From JBGOUJ01 sp041477005 (lineage in GTDB: Bacteria; Acidobacteriota; Terriglobia; Bryobacterales; JACQDG01): a stretch of 14,430 nucleotides of DNA. This document shows, piece by piece, positions 1 through 7,075 of the stretch; the first letter of the stretch is position 1; every line of letters starts with the position of its first letter. The translations under genes and the position numbers were made by a program. The DNA is taken from NCBI GenBank assembly GCA_041477005.1, contig JBGOUJ010000130.1, forward strand, positions 1 to 14,430. The letters are read 5' to 3'. The notes beneath the pieces were generated by a model. It was not told the origin of the DNA. It did not search any database and was given only the letters and a program-made list of their open reading frames with translations.

Positions 1-96
1 AGAAGGAAGGCGATCCGGTCGGACCCTGTAAAAAGTAAACGGCTGTTTGGCGGAAATCTGCGACAACATGATTGGGCGTTAACAGGCCGCTCGATA

Positions 97-3000
97 TCAG
101 AACAGAAGCTTCAACCCAAACTGAAGGATCCGCTGAGAACTGTCAATAACGGAAGTGATCTGTCCAAACTGTGCTGACGATACGTTGCTATTTGGATATT
201 GAAAGTCGACATTGTTGAAGAGATTGAAGAACTCAGCCCGAAACTGCACATTGACGCGCTCGGTAACCCTTGTGCCCTTCACCAGGCCGAAATCCGTGTT
301 GAAGAATCTCGGCGCGCGTAGAATATTTCTTCCCGCGTTCCCAAACGCTCCCACGGCGTTGAACGTGAACTTCGATGTGTCGAACCACTTCAGGATTTCC
401 TGTCCGTGAGGTCGGCCGTCGGTGAGCTGGGCGCTGCTGGCGCCGATGAAATCCGCCCGGTCGGAGCCGATGCCGGTGAAGGAGTTGTCGCGGCCGCTGG
501 TTACGGTGAATGGGAGGCCGCTCTGCCAAATTACGATGGCGTTGGCCTCCCAACCATTCAGAAGCTTGTTTGCGAGCCGGGTGAGGTTCAGTCGAGGTAG
601 TTGGTAAATGCCGGACAGCTTGAAATTCTGCGGGATACTATTGTTCGATATGCCGCGTTCAAACCGGCGAGTGAGAGGGTCAATTCCGCTGAGCGTATCG
701 AGCGTCTTGGACCAGGTGTAATTGGTCAGAAGGGAAAAGCCTTTCGCGAACCGCTTCTCCACGTTCAGTTGCAGCGCATTGTAGTTGCTATCGCCGCCCG
801 CTTCTATGCGGGTAATGGCCCCATCAATTGGATACACGCGTCTCTGCTGGGTGTTGGCGACGGTCGAGAGAGCATTGCCCCTTGCATCCACGCCCGGAAT
901 GTAAACAGCCGCATTTTCCTGCATCCCGATCCCCAGGTAGGAACCTTTGTTCCCCAAATAAGCCGCACTCACCAGCCAGTCTCGGCCCACCTGTCGCTCC
1001 AGCCGTATGTTCCAGGTGATGAGCTGCGGGATGCGATAATCCGGCGGAAAATAGGTAGGGATTACGTTATTCGGCGAGAACACGAAGTCCGGACCCGGCA
1101 CATGTGGCCCGAAGTTGGCTGGGAAAGGATTCGCCAATCCGAGGCTGCCGTACGGGTCCGTGAAGTTAACAGCGTTGTATATGAAGACTCCCGAGAAGGG
1201 AGCGGTGTCGGCAAAGCCGTTGAAACTGTTGGTCTGGGTGGGCGTGTAATAAAAACCGGCCCCGCCCCGAAGGCTGGTCTTCCCGTCATTCGTCAGCCGG
1301 TAGGCGAAACCGAATCGAGGCCCCAGATTTGCCCAGTTTGGATTGGCGCCCGCCACCGGACAGCCGGGGTCGCCGCCGTACAGGAAGCCGGGAGGAGCAT
1401 TGGGGTACCGTTTGGAAGTGAGACCGGAATTCCCGGCAAAACATACGACGCGGCCCTGGCGGTCGTACGGAGGAAGGTACGGATCCCAGCGCATTCCCAG
1501 ATTCAGAGTCAGCCTTTGATTCACCCTCCAGTTGTCTTGCACAAAGAATCCCCACCTGGTTCCCTTGAGATCTTTGAATTCACCGCCGCCCTGCTTGAAT
1601 TGCGAAGCATCACCGAACATGTAATCGGCCAGCCCCAGCCCGGACAACTGGCCGTTGAACTGCCAGCCGCCCGCCATATTGGCGGTATTCACCAGGTGAT
1701 TGGATATCCGGAGTGCTTCCCCTCCGAATCGGAGCTCGTGCGCGCCGTGGATCTTCGTCACCACCTCGCGAATCGTGAAGTCGCCGCGGTCGAATTGGCC
1801 AAGATGGTTGGTAGTAAAGCTGAAGCCGCTTGTGACCGTAATGCCCATCTCCGGCGGCGCCTTCAACGGCGTGTCCTGCGGTCCCAGGATCTTGATGCCG
1901 GCATCTTCGTAGTTAAACGGAGCGCTGGAGAGCGTGCCGCCCCTCTGCCGGTTCAGTCCAAAGGTGCTGTTGATCAACAGCGTGGGCGAAACAGTGAAGG
2001 TATGACTGAGGGAAACGTTCTGCACTCGCACCTGGTTGCCGGCGCTGGACGCAGCCAGGATGTTGGTCTTGGGAATCTCCGGCGGTGCGCTAAAGTCGGT
2101 GAAAAAGTATCGCCCGCTGATTTGGTGCCTGCCCACGACGTAGTCGACCTTGTTCATGAACTGGTTTTCGCCCTGCACAATGCGGGTCCCGGGAAAGGTC
2201 AACTGTCCGTTCGGTCCGTTGGGCAGAGGAATGTATTTGAGGAAGTACTGGGCGGCGGGATCGAGCCGGCTCGCGGGTATCTGGTTGTTGACCAGCGGCT
2301 GCTTGGATACTGGATCAATGAGTTTCTGGGAAGAAGCCGAAAAGTCCCCGCTGCGCTGCGCCGCGGTCGGAACGAACTGCACAAGCCCGGCTGGCAGGTT
2401 GCGCACCCGCGTTCCCTGGTAGGTTCCGAAAAAGAACAACTTGTTTTTTACGATCGGGCCCCCGAAGCTTCCGCCGAATTGGTTGCGCTTGAGCTGGTCC
2501 TGGGCGGGGGCAAAGAACTGCCGGGCGTTGAGGTCGCCATTGCGGATGAATTCAAAGGCGCTGCCGTGGATCTCATTCGTTCCGGAGCGGGTGATGATAT
2601 TTACAATCCCGCCACCCGCGTTCCCATATTCAGCGGTGAAATTACTAGACACGAGACTGAATTCCTGAATCGCATCGGGATTCGGGAATGGCAAGCTGGC
2701 GTTCATGTAGGTGTCGTTATGGTCTGTCGCATCCATCTGGAAGTTAACCTGGCCCTGAATCGAGCCGTTGACGCTCGCGGACTCTTCACCGGGATAGATG
2801 CCGCCATTGGTGCAGACCAGGCAATGATCGCGAGCTAGGTCGACCGTGCCGGCTGCCAGATACATCAGCCTTTCCGGCCTCCGGCCATTCAAGGGCAATT
2901 CCACGATCGGCGCCTGACCGACAAGCTGGCCCGCCACAGAGGTTCGCGTTACCACCAATTCGCTTTCGCTTGATACCGTCACCTGGCTGCTGAGCTGGCC

Positions 3001-3336
3001 GACCTGCAGCGTCACCGTGACGCTTGCGGCCTTATCCACCGCCAGCGTGATGCCGGATTGAACGTAGCTTGCGAAACCCTCTTTCTCCACTCGCAGCTCG
3101 TAGCCGCCCACGGGCAATCTGGGGACAAGGAATGCTCCGGTAGCCCCCGATGCTACCGTCTGGGTGAAGCCGGTCTCGATATTTCGGGCGGTGACCTTGG
3201 CGTCGGCTATGACAGCGCCGGAAACATCGACGACCGTTCCGCCCAGGCTGCCTGTGGTGTATTGAGCGGATAGCGGCGCGCTGAGGAACAAAACCAGAGC
3301 AAAGGCCATACGGAACGCATATTTTTGGTTTGCCAT
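97..3336 (-). CDS. TonB-dependent outer-membrane receptor, Oar-like, with carboxypeptidase-regulatory-like N-terminal domain
   Basis: Probable outer-membrane beta-barrel importer for a large substrate such as an oligosaccharide, powered by TonB. The 1079-residue product starts with a Sec signal peptide (Lys5, Arg9, hydrophobic core, cleavage after LSA at residue 24). A carboxypeptidase-regulatory-like beta-sandwich follows at about 29-112, with the typical G-G-Y-E-L-R-V-E-K-E-G-F pattern. The plug domain (about 130-310) shows VELPLNGR, NPDAIQEF, TAEYGNAGGG and ITRSGTNEIHG, all hallmarks of acidobacterial Oar-like receptors. The rest is barrel, ending in the terminal phenylalanine expected for outer-membrane insertion (LKLLF). 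I place the start at 3336 because the signal peptide begins there and GAGGA lies just upstream; an in-frame ATG at 3390 would add 18 residues ahead of the signal. No TonB box or SusD partner is visible. It is divergent from the GntR gene and probably controlled by it. Family confident; substrate not readable. Confidence 0.93.
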   Translation of the reverse strand: MANQKYAFRMAFALVLFLSAPLSAQYTTGSLGGTVVDVSGAVIADAKVTARNIETGFTQTVASGATGAFLVPRLPVGGYELRVEKEGFASYVQSGITLAVDKAASVTVTLQVGQLSSQVTVSSESELVVTRTSVAGQLVGQAPIVELPLNGRRPERLMYLAAGTVDLARDHCLVCTNGGIYPGEESASVNGSIQGQVNFQMDATDHNDTYMNASLPFPNPDAIQEFSLVSSNFTAEYGNAGGGIVNIITRSGTNEIHGSAFEFIRNGDLNARQFFAPAQDQLKRNQFGGSFGGPIVKNKLFFFGTYQGTRVRNLPAGLVQFVPTAAQRSGDFSASSQKLIDPVSKQPLVNNQIPASRLDPAAQYFLKYIPLPNGPNGQLTFPGTRIVQGENQFMNKVDYVVGRHQISGRYFFTDFSAPPEIPKTNILAASSAGNQVRVQNVSLSHTFTVSPTLLINSTFGLNRQRGGTLSSAPFNYEDAGIKILGPQDTPLKAPPEMGITVTSGFSFTTNHLGQFDRGDFTIREVVTKIHGAHELRFGGEALRISNHLVNTANMAGGWQFNGQLSGLGLADYMFGDASQFKQGGGEFKDLKGTRWGFFVQDNWRVNQRLTLNLGMRWDPYLPPYDRQGRVVCFAGNSGLTSKRYPNAPPGFLYGGDPGCPVAGANPNWANLGPRFGFAYRLTNDGKTSLRGGAGFYYTPTQTNSFNGFADTAPFSGVFIYNAVNFTDPYGSLGLANPFPANFGPHVPGPDFVFSPNNVIPTYFPPDYRIPQLITWNIRLERQVGRDWLVSAAYLGNKGSYLGIGMQENAAVYIPGVDARGNALSTVANTQQRRVYPIDGAITRIEAGGDSNYNALQLNVEKRFAKGFSLLTNYTWSKTLDTLSGIDPLTRRFERGISNNSIPQNFKLSGIYQLPRLNLTRLANKLLNGWEANAIVIWQSGLPFTVTSGRDNSFTGIGSDRADFIGASSAQLTDGRPHGQEILKWFDTSKFTFNAVGAFGNAGRNILRAPRFFNTDFGLVKGTRVTERVNVQFRAEFFNLFNNVDFQYPNSNVSSAQFGQITSVIDSSQRILQFGLKLLF

Positions 3337-3415
3337 AAGATCCTCATGGTGGCTGGCGGGCGGTTCGCGGCGGGTGTTCCGGACCCACATGACCAGCAGT
3401 TGCCCCCATTCGGCC

Positions 3416-3445
3416 TTGACTTGCTAGCGGGAACAATTATATATT
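3416..3445 (+). promoter_or_regulatory. Predicted sigma70 promoter of the GntR regulator
   Basis: TTGACT (3416-3421) and TATATT (3440-3445) are separated by 18 bp. Transcription would begin near 3452, only about 7 nt before the ATG at 3459, so the mRNA would be nearly leaderless. This fits the absence of any Shine-Dalgarno sequence before the regulator. The -10 box overlaps the 12-bp palindrome, which suggests autoregulation (inference). Confidence 0.6.
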
Positions 3446-3464
3446 AACGTTAATCGTTATGCAA
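3436..3464 (-). promoter_or_regulatory. Predicted sigma70 promoter of the TonB receptor gene
   Basis: On the minus strand a perfect TATAAT -10 box lies at 3441-3436. TTGCAT is a weaker -35 box (3 of 6 matches) at 3464-3459, with a 17-bp spacer. The predicted transcript starts near 3429 and has a leader of about 93 nt. The -35 box overlaps the start codon of the divergent regulator, and the spacer contains the 12-bp palindrome. One bound protein could therefore block both promoters. Confidence 0.55.
3443..3454. promoter_or_regulatory. Perfect 12-bp palindrome, candidate GntR operator
   Basis: ATTAACGTTAAT is identical to its reverse complement. It lies between the two divergent genes, overlapping the plus-strand -10 box and lying inside the minus-strand promoter spacer. 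A further half-like element, CGTTA, follows at 3455-3459. FadR-type GntR regulators bind short AT-flanked palindromes, often next to their own gene. That this regulator binds here is inferred from position and symmetry only. Confidence 0.55.
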
Positions 3465-4175
3465 GAAAATTTTTCGGGAACGGCAACAGCTCTTGGTACC
3501 GCCGACGAGCCCCTCAGTCTCGGGGTGATCGACCGGCCATCCTTGAAAGCGATCGCCCTGGAACGCATTCGGGAAGCGATTCTGCGAGGGAAGCTCAAGC
3601 CTGGACAGCGCATTACCGAAATCGGGCTCGCCAGATCGTTGGGTGTCGGACAGGCGACAATCCGGGAGGCCCTGATCGACCTCGAGCATCAGGGCTTGAT
3701 ACAGCGGCGGGGCAGCAGGAAAACAGTAATGGCTCTGACGGCCCGCGATATCGAGGAAATCTATGCGGTTCGAACGCAACTGGAAACCTTTGCCGTCAGT
3801 CTCCTGGCCAATGTGGACTGCGAGCGCCTCGCGGACGCAGAGCGCGCCTGTAGCGAAATGGTGGACGCTGCGCGGTCGGGGGAATGGGGGCATTTTTGGC
3901 AGGCGGACCTGGGATTTCATCAGGCGCTGTGGCGCGCCACCGGCAATCAACATCTCGCCGGCGCCCTCGAGCAGCTCGTGGCCGGGCGGTTCGCCCTAGT
4001 CGTCATCCGGCGGAGGCGCGCCGACCGCAAGAGGCTGGAGGTCATAGCCAGCGGGCACCGCGAGTTGCTGCAACTGATCGAGGCGGGCGAAACCCAAGCC
4101 GCCAGGGCACTGATGGAGAAATCGATGCAGCGCGCCTGGGCGGACGATCTCGATTCGATAAAGGAACCCGCATGA
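3459..4175 (+). CDS. GntR-family transcriptional regulator, FadR subfamily with FCD ligand domain
   Basis: DNA-binding regulator of 238 residues, the usual size for this subfamily. A GntR winged helix occupies about 30-92 (AILRGKLKPGQRITE, LARSLGVGQATIREAL, LEHQGLIQRRG). An all-helical FCD effector domain spans about 97-226. The usual FCD metal site is Asp-x3-His plus two histidines. Asp150, His154 and His200 are present, but the position where the last His is expected (MEKSM) holds Ser222, so metal binding may be altered. Many FCD regulators such as UxuR and ExuR sense hexuronates, which would suit the GH67-like neighbour, but the ligand is inference. ATG at 3459 is chosen as the first start giving the whole domain; there is no SD, and the promoter predicts a leader of about 7 nt. 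The gene is divergent from the receptor and precedes the propeller protein. Confidence 0.92.
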   Translation: MQENFSGTATALGTADEPLSLGVIDRPSLKAIALERIREAILRGKLKPGQRITEIGLARSLGVGQATIREALIDLEHQGLIQRRGSRKTVMALTARDIEEIYAVRTQLETFAVSLLANVDCERLADAERACSEMVDAARSGEWGHFWQADLGFHQALWRATGNQHLAGALEQLVAGRFALVVIRRRRADRKRLEVIASGHRELLQLIEAGETQAARALMEKSMQRAWADDLDSIKEPA

Positions 4176-4189
4176 CACGTACGAGCCTG

Positions 4190-4212
4190 GCCCCAGTCAG
4201 CCACGCTGGGGC
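4190..4212 (+). other. GC-rich hairpin after the GntR gene
   Basis: GCCCCAG (4190-4196) and CTGGGGC (4206-4212) can form a 7-bp stem with a 9-nt loop, 14 nt after the regulator's stop codon. No T-tract follows, so it is not a standard intrinsic terminator. It could slow transcription or stabilise the upstream mRNA. The 4176-4333 gap otherwise shows no convincing promoter, so the downstream gene may be partly co-transcribed with the regulator. Confidence 0.3.
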
Positions 4213-4333
4213 GCTTTCGCGGCTGGCCTCCTCACCTACCACGATAGGGCGACTTCACCCGCAGGCCGTATCCGCCGGCGCGGACTCTGTGGGCGTGCCT
4301 TTGGGCCGCCCTCCGGAACGGACCGCGGCGGGC

Positions 4334-7075
4334 ATGCAAAGGGTGAACATGATCGCGGCTTGGGTGCTGTTCCAAGCCATCCTCATGATGCAGGGCGTCG
4401 CGGGTGCATGGCAAGCAGGGGCGAACCGGGCTCCGGCGCCCGTAGAGCACAAGACCAAATTCGACCCCGAGATGATTCCGGGCATCGCCGGCGAGCGCGT
4501 GGCGTTTCCGCTTTCCAACAGTCGCCAGATTATTCGGACCCCATCGGGGCACTGGCTCGTTGGCTTCGATATTCCCGGCAAAGGGTTGTTTGCCTGCTAC
4601 GGACCGCCAACCCCCGCCCAGGGAAGCCGGTTCTCGCGGCCGGTGCTGCTCGTCGGCAACGGCAGCAAAGGCCTGCTCGCCACCGGGTCGGAGCCCGCGG
4701 GCTTGAGTTTCTCCATAGCGGCCCGGAACCTCCACATCGCCTGGTCCGACCGCCAGGGCGTGTGGCTGGCCACCGCGGCCCTTCCGGGTGCTCTAGATGC
4801 GCAGTCGCTTGAAACGTCGCTCGGCAGTGCCCGCCCCCGGTTGATCGCCCCAAATGGCGTGCTGGGGGACGTTACGACCGGCCCGCAAGGCCGGCCGGTG
4901 CTGGCGTACTCCAGCTCCGAAGGCGTCTTCGCGATCGCGCCATCCGATTCGCACAGCAAGCCGGAAAAGGTTGCCACCATCGGTGTGGAGCCCGTCATCG
5001 AATTCGACCGTCAGGGCCGGCTGCACATGGCCTATCGGCTCCAGACCGAAGCTCTCTTTGTCAACCGCAAGGTTTTTGATCCGCGCATTGCTTACACAGT
5101 TCAAACCGCCGAAGGCTGGCGCAGCTCCCAGATCGCGGCGCAAGGCAACAGTTTCTTCCCCGCAATCGCCGTGGCCGGCGACCAGCCGGTCCTGGCATTC
5201 CAGTACGAGGGCCTGCACCCGGCCGGGCGAGCCGCTGGGAAATACATCGAGCAGCGCGAAGGTGGCGGTGGAGGCATTGGGTACGCCGCGAGCATGGGCG
5301 GTTCCTGGCAGACCGGCTTTGTATCCCAAGCCCGTGAAATCCTCACCCGTGACAGCTCCACGGCCGACGCTTTCCTGGGACGAATCTACCCGATGGTCGA
5401 GGAGAAGTGGCGCCCGAAGCTGGCGATCGACAAGTATGGCGTTCCGTGGGTCTTCTGGCCCGATACCACGCGCCGCCACACCTACTTCGCGCGGTGGCTG
5501 GGGTCGCGATTCTCCGGTGAAGCCGAGTGCCGCGGCGGATACTACGCGCCATCCGAGTACTTGACCGTGGAAAAGCGCATGCCTTCGAGCGCCTCCGAGA
5601 TCGGCTTCGCCTACGTCGCCGCCGGCCGGCTCTACTTCGGGGCCGTACCGGTGCCATCTCTCTCCACCGTGGAGAGCCGCCACCTGCTGTTCCTGGACAT
5701 GCTCGAGGTCGAGGGCATGCACGGCCTTGTGTCTAAGCTGAACCGCTTTGAAAAGTACCCCGGCAACCCCATTTTCGGTCCGGAAGAGCCGGGCGCCTGG
5801 GATGACTTCGGCGTGAACTTCCCCAATGTGCGCTACCGCGGCGAAAAGTTCACGATGGAGTATTCGGGCCATGGCAGTGGCGCCCCGGCCGGGGCTTTGG
5901 AACACGGCTATGCGGAAAGCAGCGACGGCATCCATTGGGTACGGCCGAAGCTCGGAGTGATCGAGAAGAATGGCAGCGCGCAGAACAACCTGGTCCCCTG
6001 GGCGCCCAACTTTCTGGATCCCAAGGATCCCGACCCCGAGAAACGCTACAAAGGCGTGCTGGTGGAAGGAAACTGGATCACGAACTTCCGCCGGCCATTC
6101 GCTTACTCGCCCGACGCGGTGCACTGGAAATTCGGCCCCGATACCGTCAACCTCACGTTCCTTCTCGAAGGCGGCGGCCCGAGTTTCCGCGACGATCGCG
6201 ATATTCCCGAGCGCCGCTTCAAAGCCGTGGGACGCACCATTTCGCAGGGACACCGCGCGCTGGGAATGATGTGGAGCCCGGACCTGATCCATTGGTACGG
6301 GGAAGAAGCAGTCCTCGACGTGGAAGATCCCTACGGCAGGCCCGCGCAGCAATGGCGGGGACGCTACGTTGCCGGCAGAATCCTCGACCCTGCGGGCGAA
6401 AAGGGTGGAGATCAGATTTACTGGGGCACGGTGTGGATCGAGAACGGCCTTTATATGCTTCTCTACGCGCCGATGCAGTATGACGGGGGCTATCAGGCCG
6501 CGCTCGCCGTGAGCCGCGACGGGTTCAACTACATCCGCATTCAGAACGGCGAGTTCATTCTGCCGCGCGGCCCGGCGGGCGCTTGGGATAGCGGGATCAT
6601 CGCCGTCGGCTACGGCATCAACACCCCTCTCCACATCGGCGAGAAGATCCGCGTCTACTACGGCGGCAACACCTGGCACCACGGCACCGATCCGTTTCGG
6701 GCGGCCGGACAGATCGGCATGGCTGAGATTCGCACCGACGGCTGGACCTACCTGAAACCTTCCGATGACGCTACCGCCGGGTACTTCACGACAATCCCGA
6801 TTTCCGTGGATCCGGCGCGCTCCAGAAAACTCTTTTTGAATGCCGAACTGCCGAAGGCGAAAGGCGAGATCCGGGTGGAAATTCTCTCGGTGCAAGAAAA
6901 CGCGCCGTTGGCCGGCTATTCGCAGAAGGATTGCAGCCCCGTCCAGAGCGACTCAACCCGCGCACAGGTTTCCTGGAAGGGCGGAAGAGCCATTCCGGGC
7001 AACGCGGGCCCGGTTCGTCTTCGTTTCTACCTCAGCGGTGTCTCAACGCGGCTCTTCAGTTACTGGTTCGAGTAG
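4334..7075 (+). CDS. Exported double beta-propeller protein, glycoside-hydrolase-like (GH43/GH32-like fold), function unknown
   Basis: Large 913-residue secreted protein. Residues 1-25 form a signal peptide (Arg3, hydrophobic IAAWVLFQAILMM, VAGA before the likely cleavage). Residues about 45-450 look like a first beta-propeller of sialidase/BNR style (RNLHIAWSDRQGVWLATA, GRLHMAYRL, PVLAFQYEG). Residues about 470-800 form a second propeller typical of uncharacterised GH43/GH32-like proteins, with repeated S-x-D-x-x-x-W-type turns at 529, 592, 648 and 727. Residues 820-913 form a beta-sandwich ending in Phe-Ser-Tyr-Trp-Phe-Glu. I cannot identify catalytic acids with certainty. The start is uncertain: ATG 4334 gives the best signal peptide; ATG 4349 has a better SD (AAAGGG) but no positive residue; ATG 4172 overlaps the regulator's stop (ATGA) and would add 54 unlikely residues. 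The role as a glycan-acting enzyme is inferred from fold and neighbours. Confidence 0.8.
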   Translation: MQRVNMIAAWVLFQAILMMQGVAGAWQAGANRAPAPVEHKTKFDPEMIPGIAGERVAFPLSNSRQIIRTPSGHWLVGFDIPGKGLFACYGPPTPAQGSRFSRPVLLVGNGSKGLLATGSEPAGLSFSIAARNLHIAWSDRQGVWLATAALPGALDAQSLETSLGSARPRLIAPNGVLGDVTTGPQGRPVLAYSSSEGVFAIAPSDSHSKPEKVATIGVEPVIEFDRQGRLHMAYRLQTEALFVNRKVFDPRIAYTVQTAEGWRSSQIAAQGNSFFPAIAVAGDQPVLAFQYEGLHPAGRAAGKYIEQREGGGGGIGYAASMGGSWQTGFVSQAREILTRDSSTADAFLGRIYPMVEEKWRPKLAIDKYGVPWVFWPDTTRRHTYFARWLGSRFSGEAECRGGYYAPSEYLTVEKRMPSSASEIGFAYVAAGRLYFGAVPVPSLSTVESRHLLFLDMLEVEGMHGLVSKLNRFEKYPGNPIFGPEEPGAWDDFGVNFPNVRYRGEKFTMEYSGHGSGAPAGALEHGYAESSDGIHWVRPKLGVIEKNGSAQNNLVPWAPNFLDPKDPDPEKRYKGVLVEGNWITNFRRPFAYSPDAVHWKFGPDTVNLTFLLEGGGPSFRDDRDIPERRFKAVGRTISQGHRALGMMWSPDLIHWYGEEAVLDVEDPYGRPAQQWRGRYVAGRILDPAGEKGGDQIYWGTVWIENGLYMLLYAPMQYDGGYQAALAVSRDGFNYIRIQNGEFILPRGPAGAWDSGIIAVGYGINTPLHIGEKIRVYYGGNTWHHGTDPFRAAGQIGMAEIRTDGWTYLKPSDDATAGYFTTIPISVDPARSRKLFLNAELPKAKGEIRVEILSVQENAPLAGYSQKDCSPVQSDSTRAQVSWKGGRAIPGNAGPVRLRFYLSGVSTRLFSYWFE

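Noticed and set aside
1..96. Terminator after the TonB receptor gene
   Set aside because: No stable stem followed by a T-run is visible; the T-rich stretch on the minus strand (about 31-38) has no hairpin before it.
601..2838. Long plus-strand open frame (745 codons) opposite the TonB receptor gene
   Set aside because: It lies entirely antisense to a clearly recognisable receptor, has no domain pattern and no signal features. Such frames arise from GC-rich codon bias.
3337..3390. Earlier ATG start of the TonB receptor at 3390
   Set aside because: It adds 18 residues before a proper signal peptide, whereas ATG 3336 has GAGGA close upstream.
3884..4333. Upstream extension of the propeller protein to ATG 3884
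   Set aside because: It would overlap nearly 300 bp of the GntR gene in another frame and place about 150 non-conserved residues ahead of a signal peptide.
4793..6895. Long minus-strand open frame (700 codons) opposite the propeller protein
   Set aside because: The plus-strand frame has coherent propeller repeats and a signal peptide; the antisense product has none.
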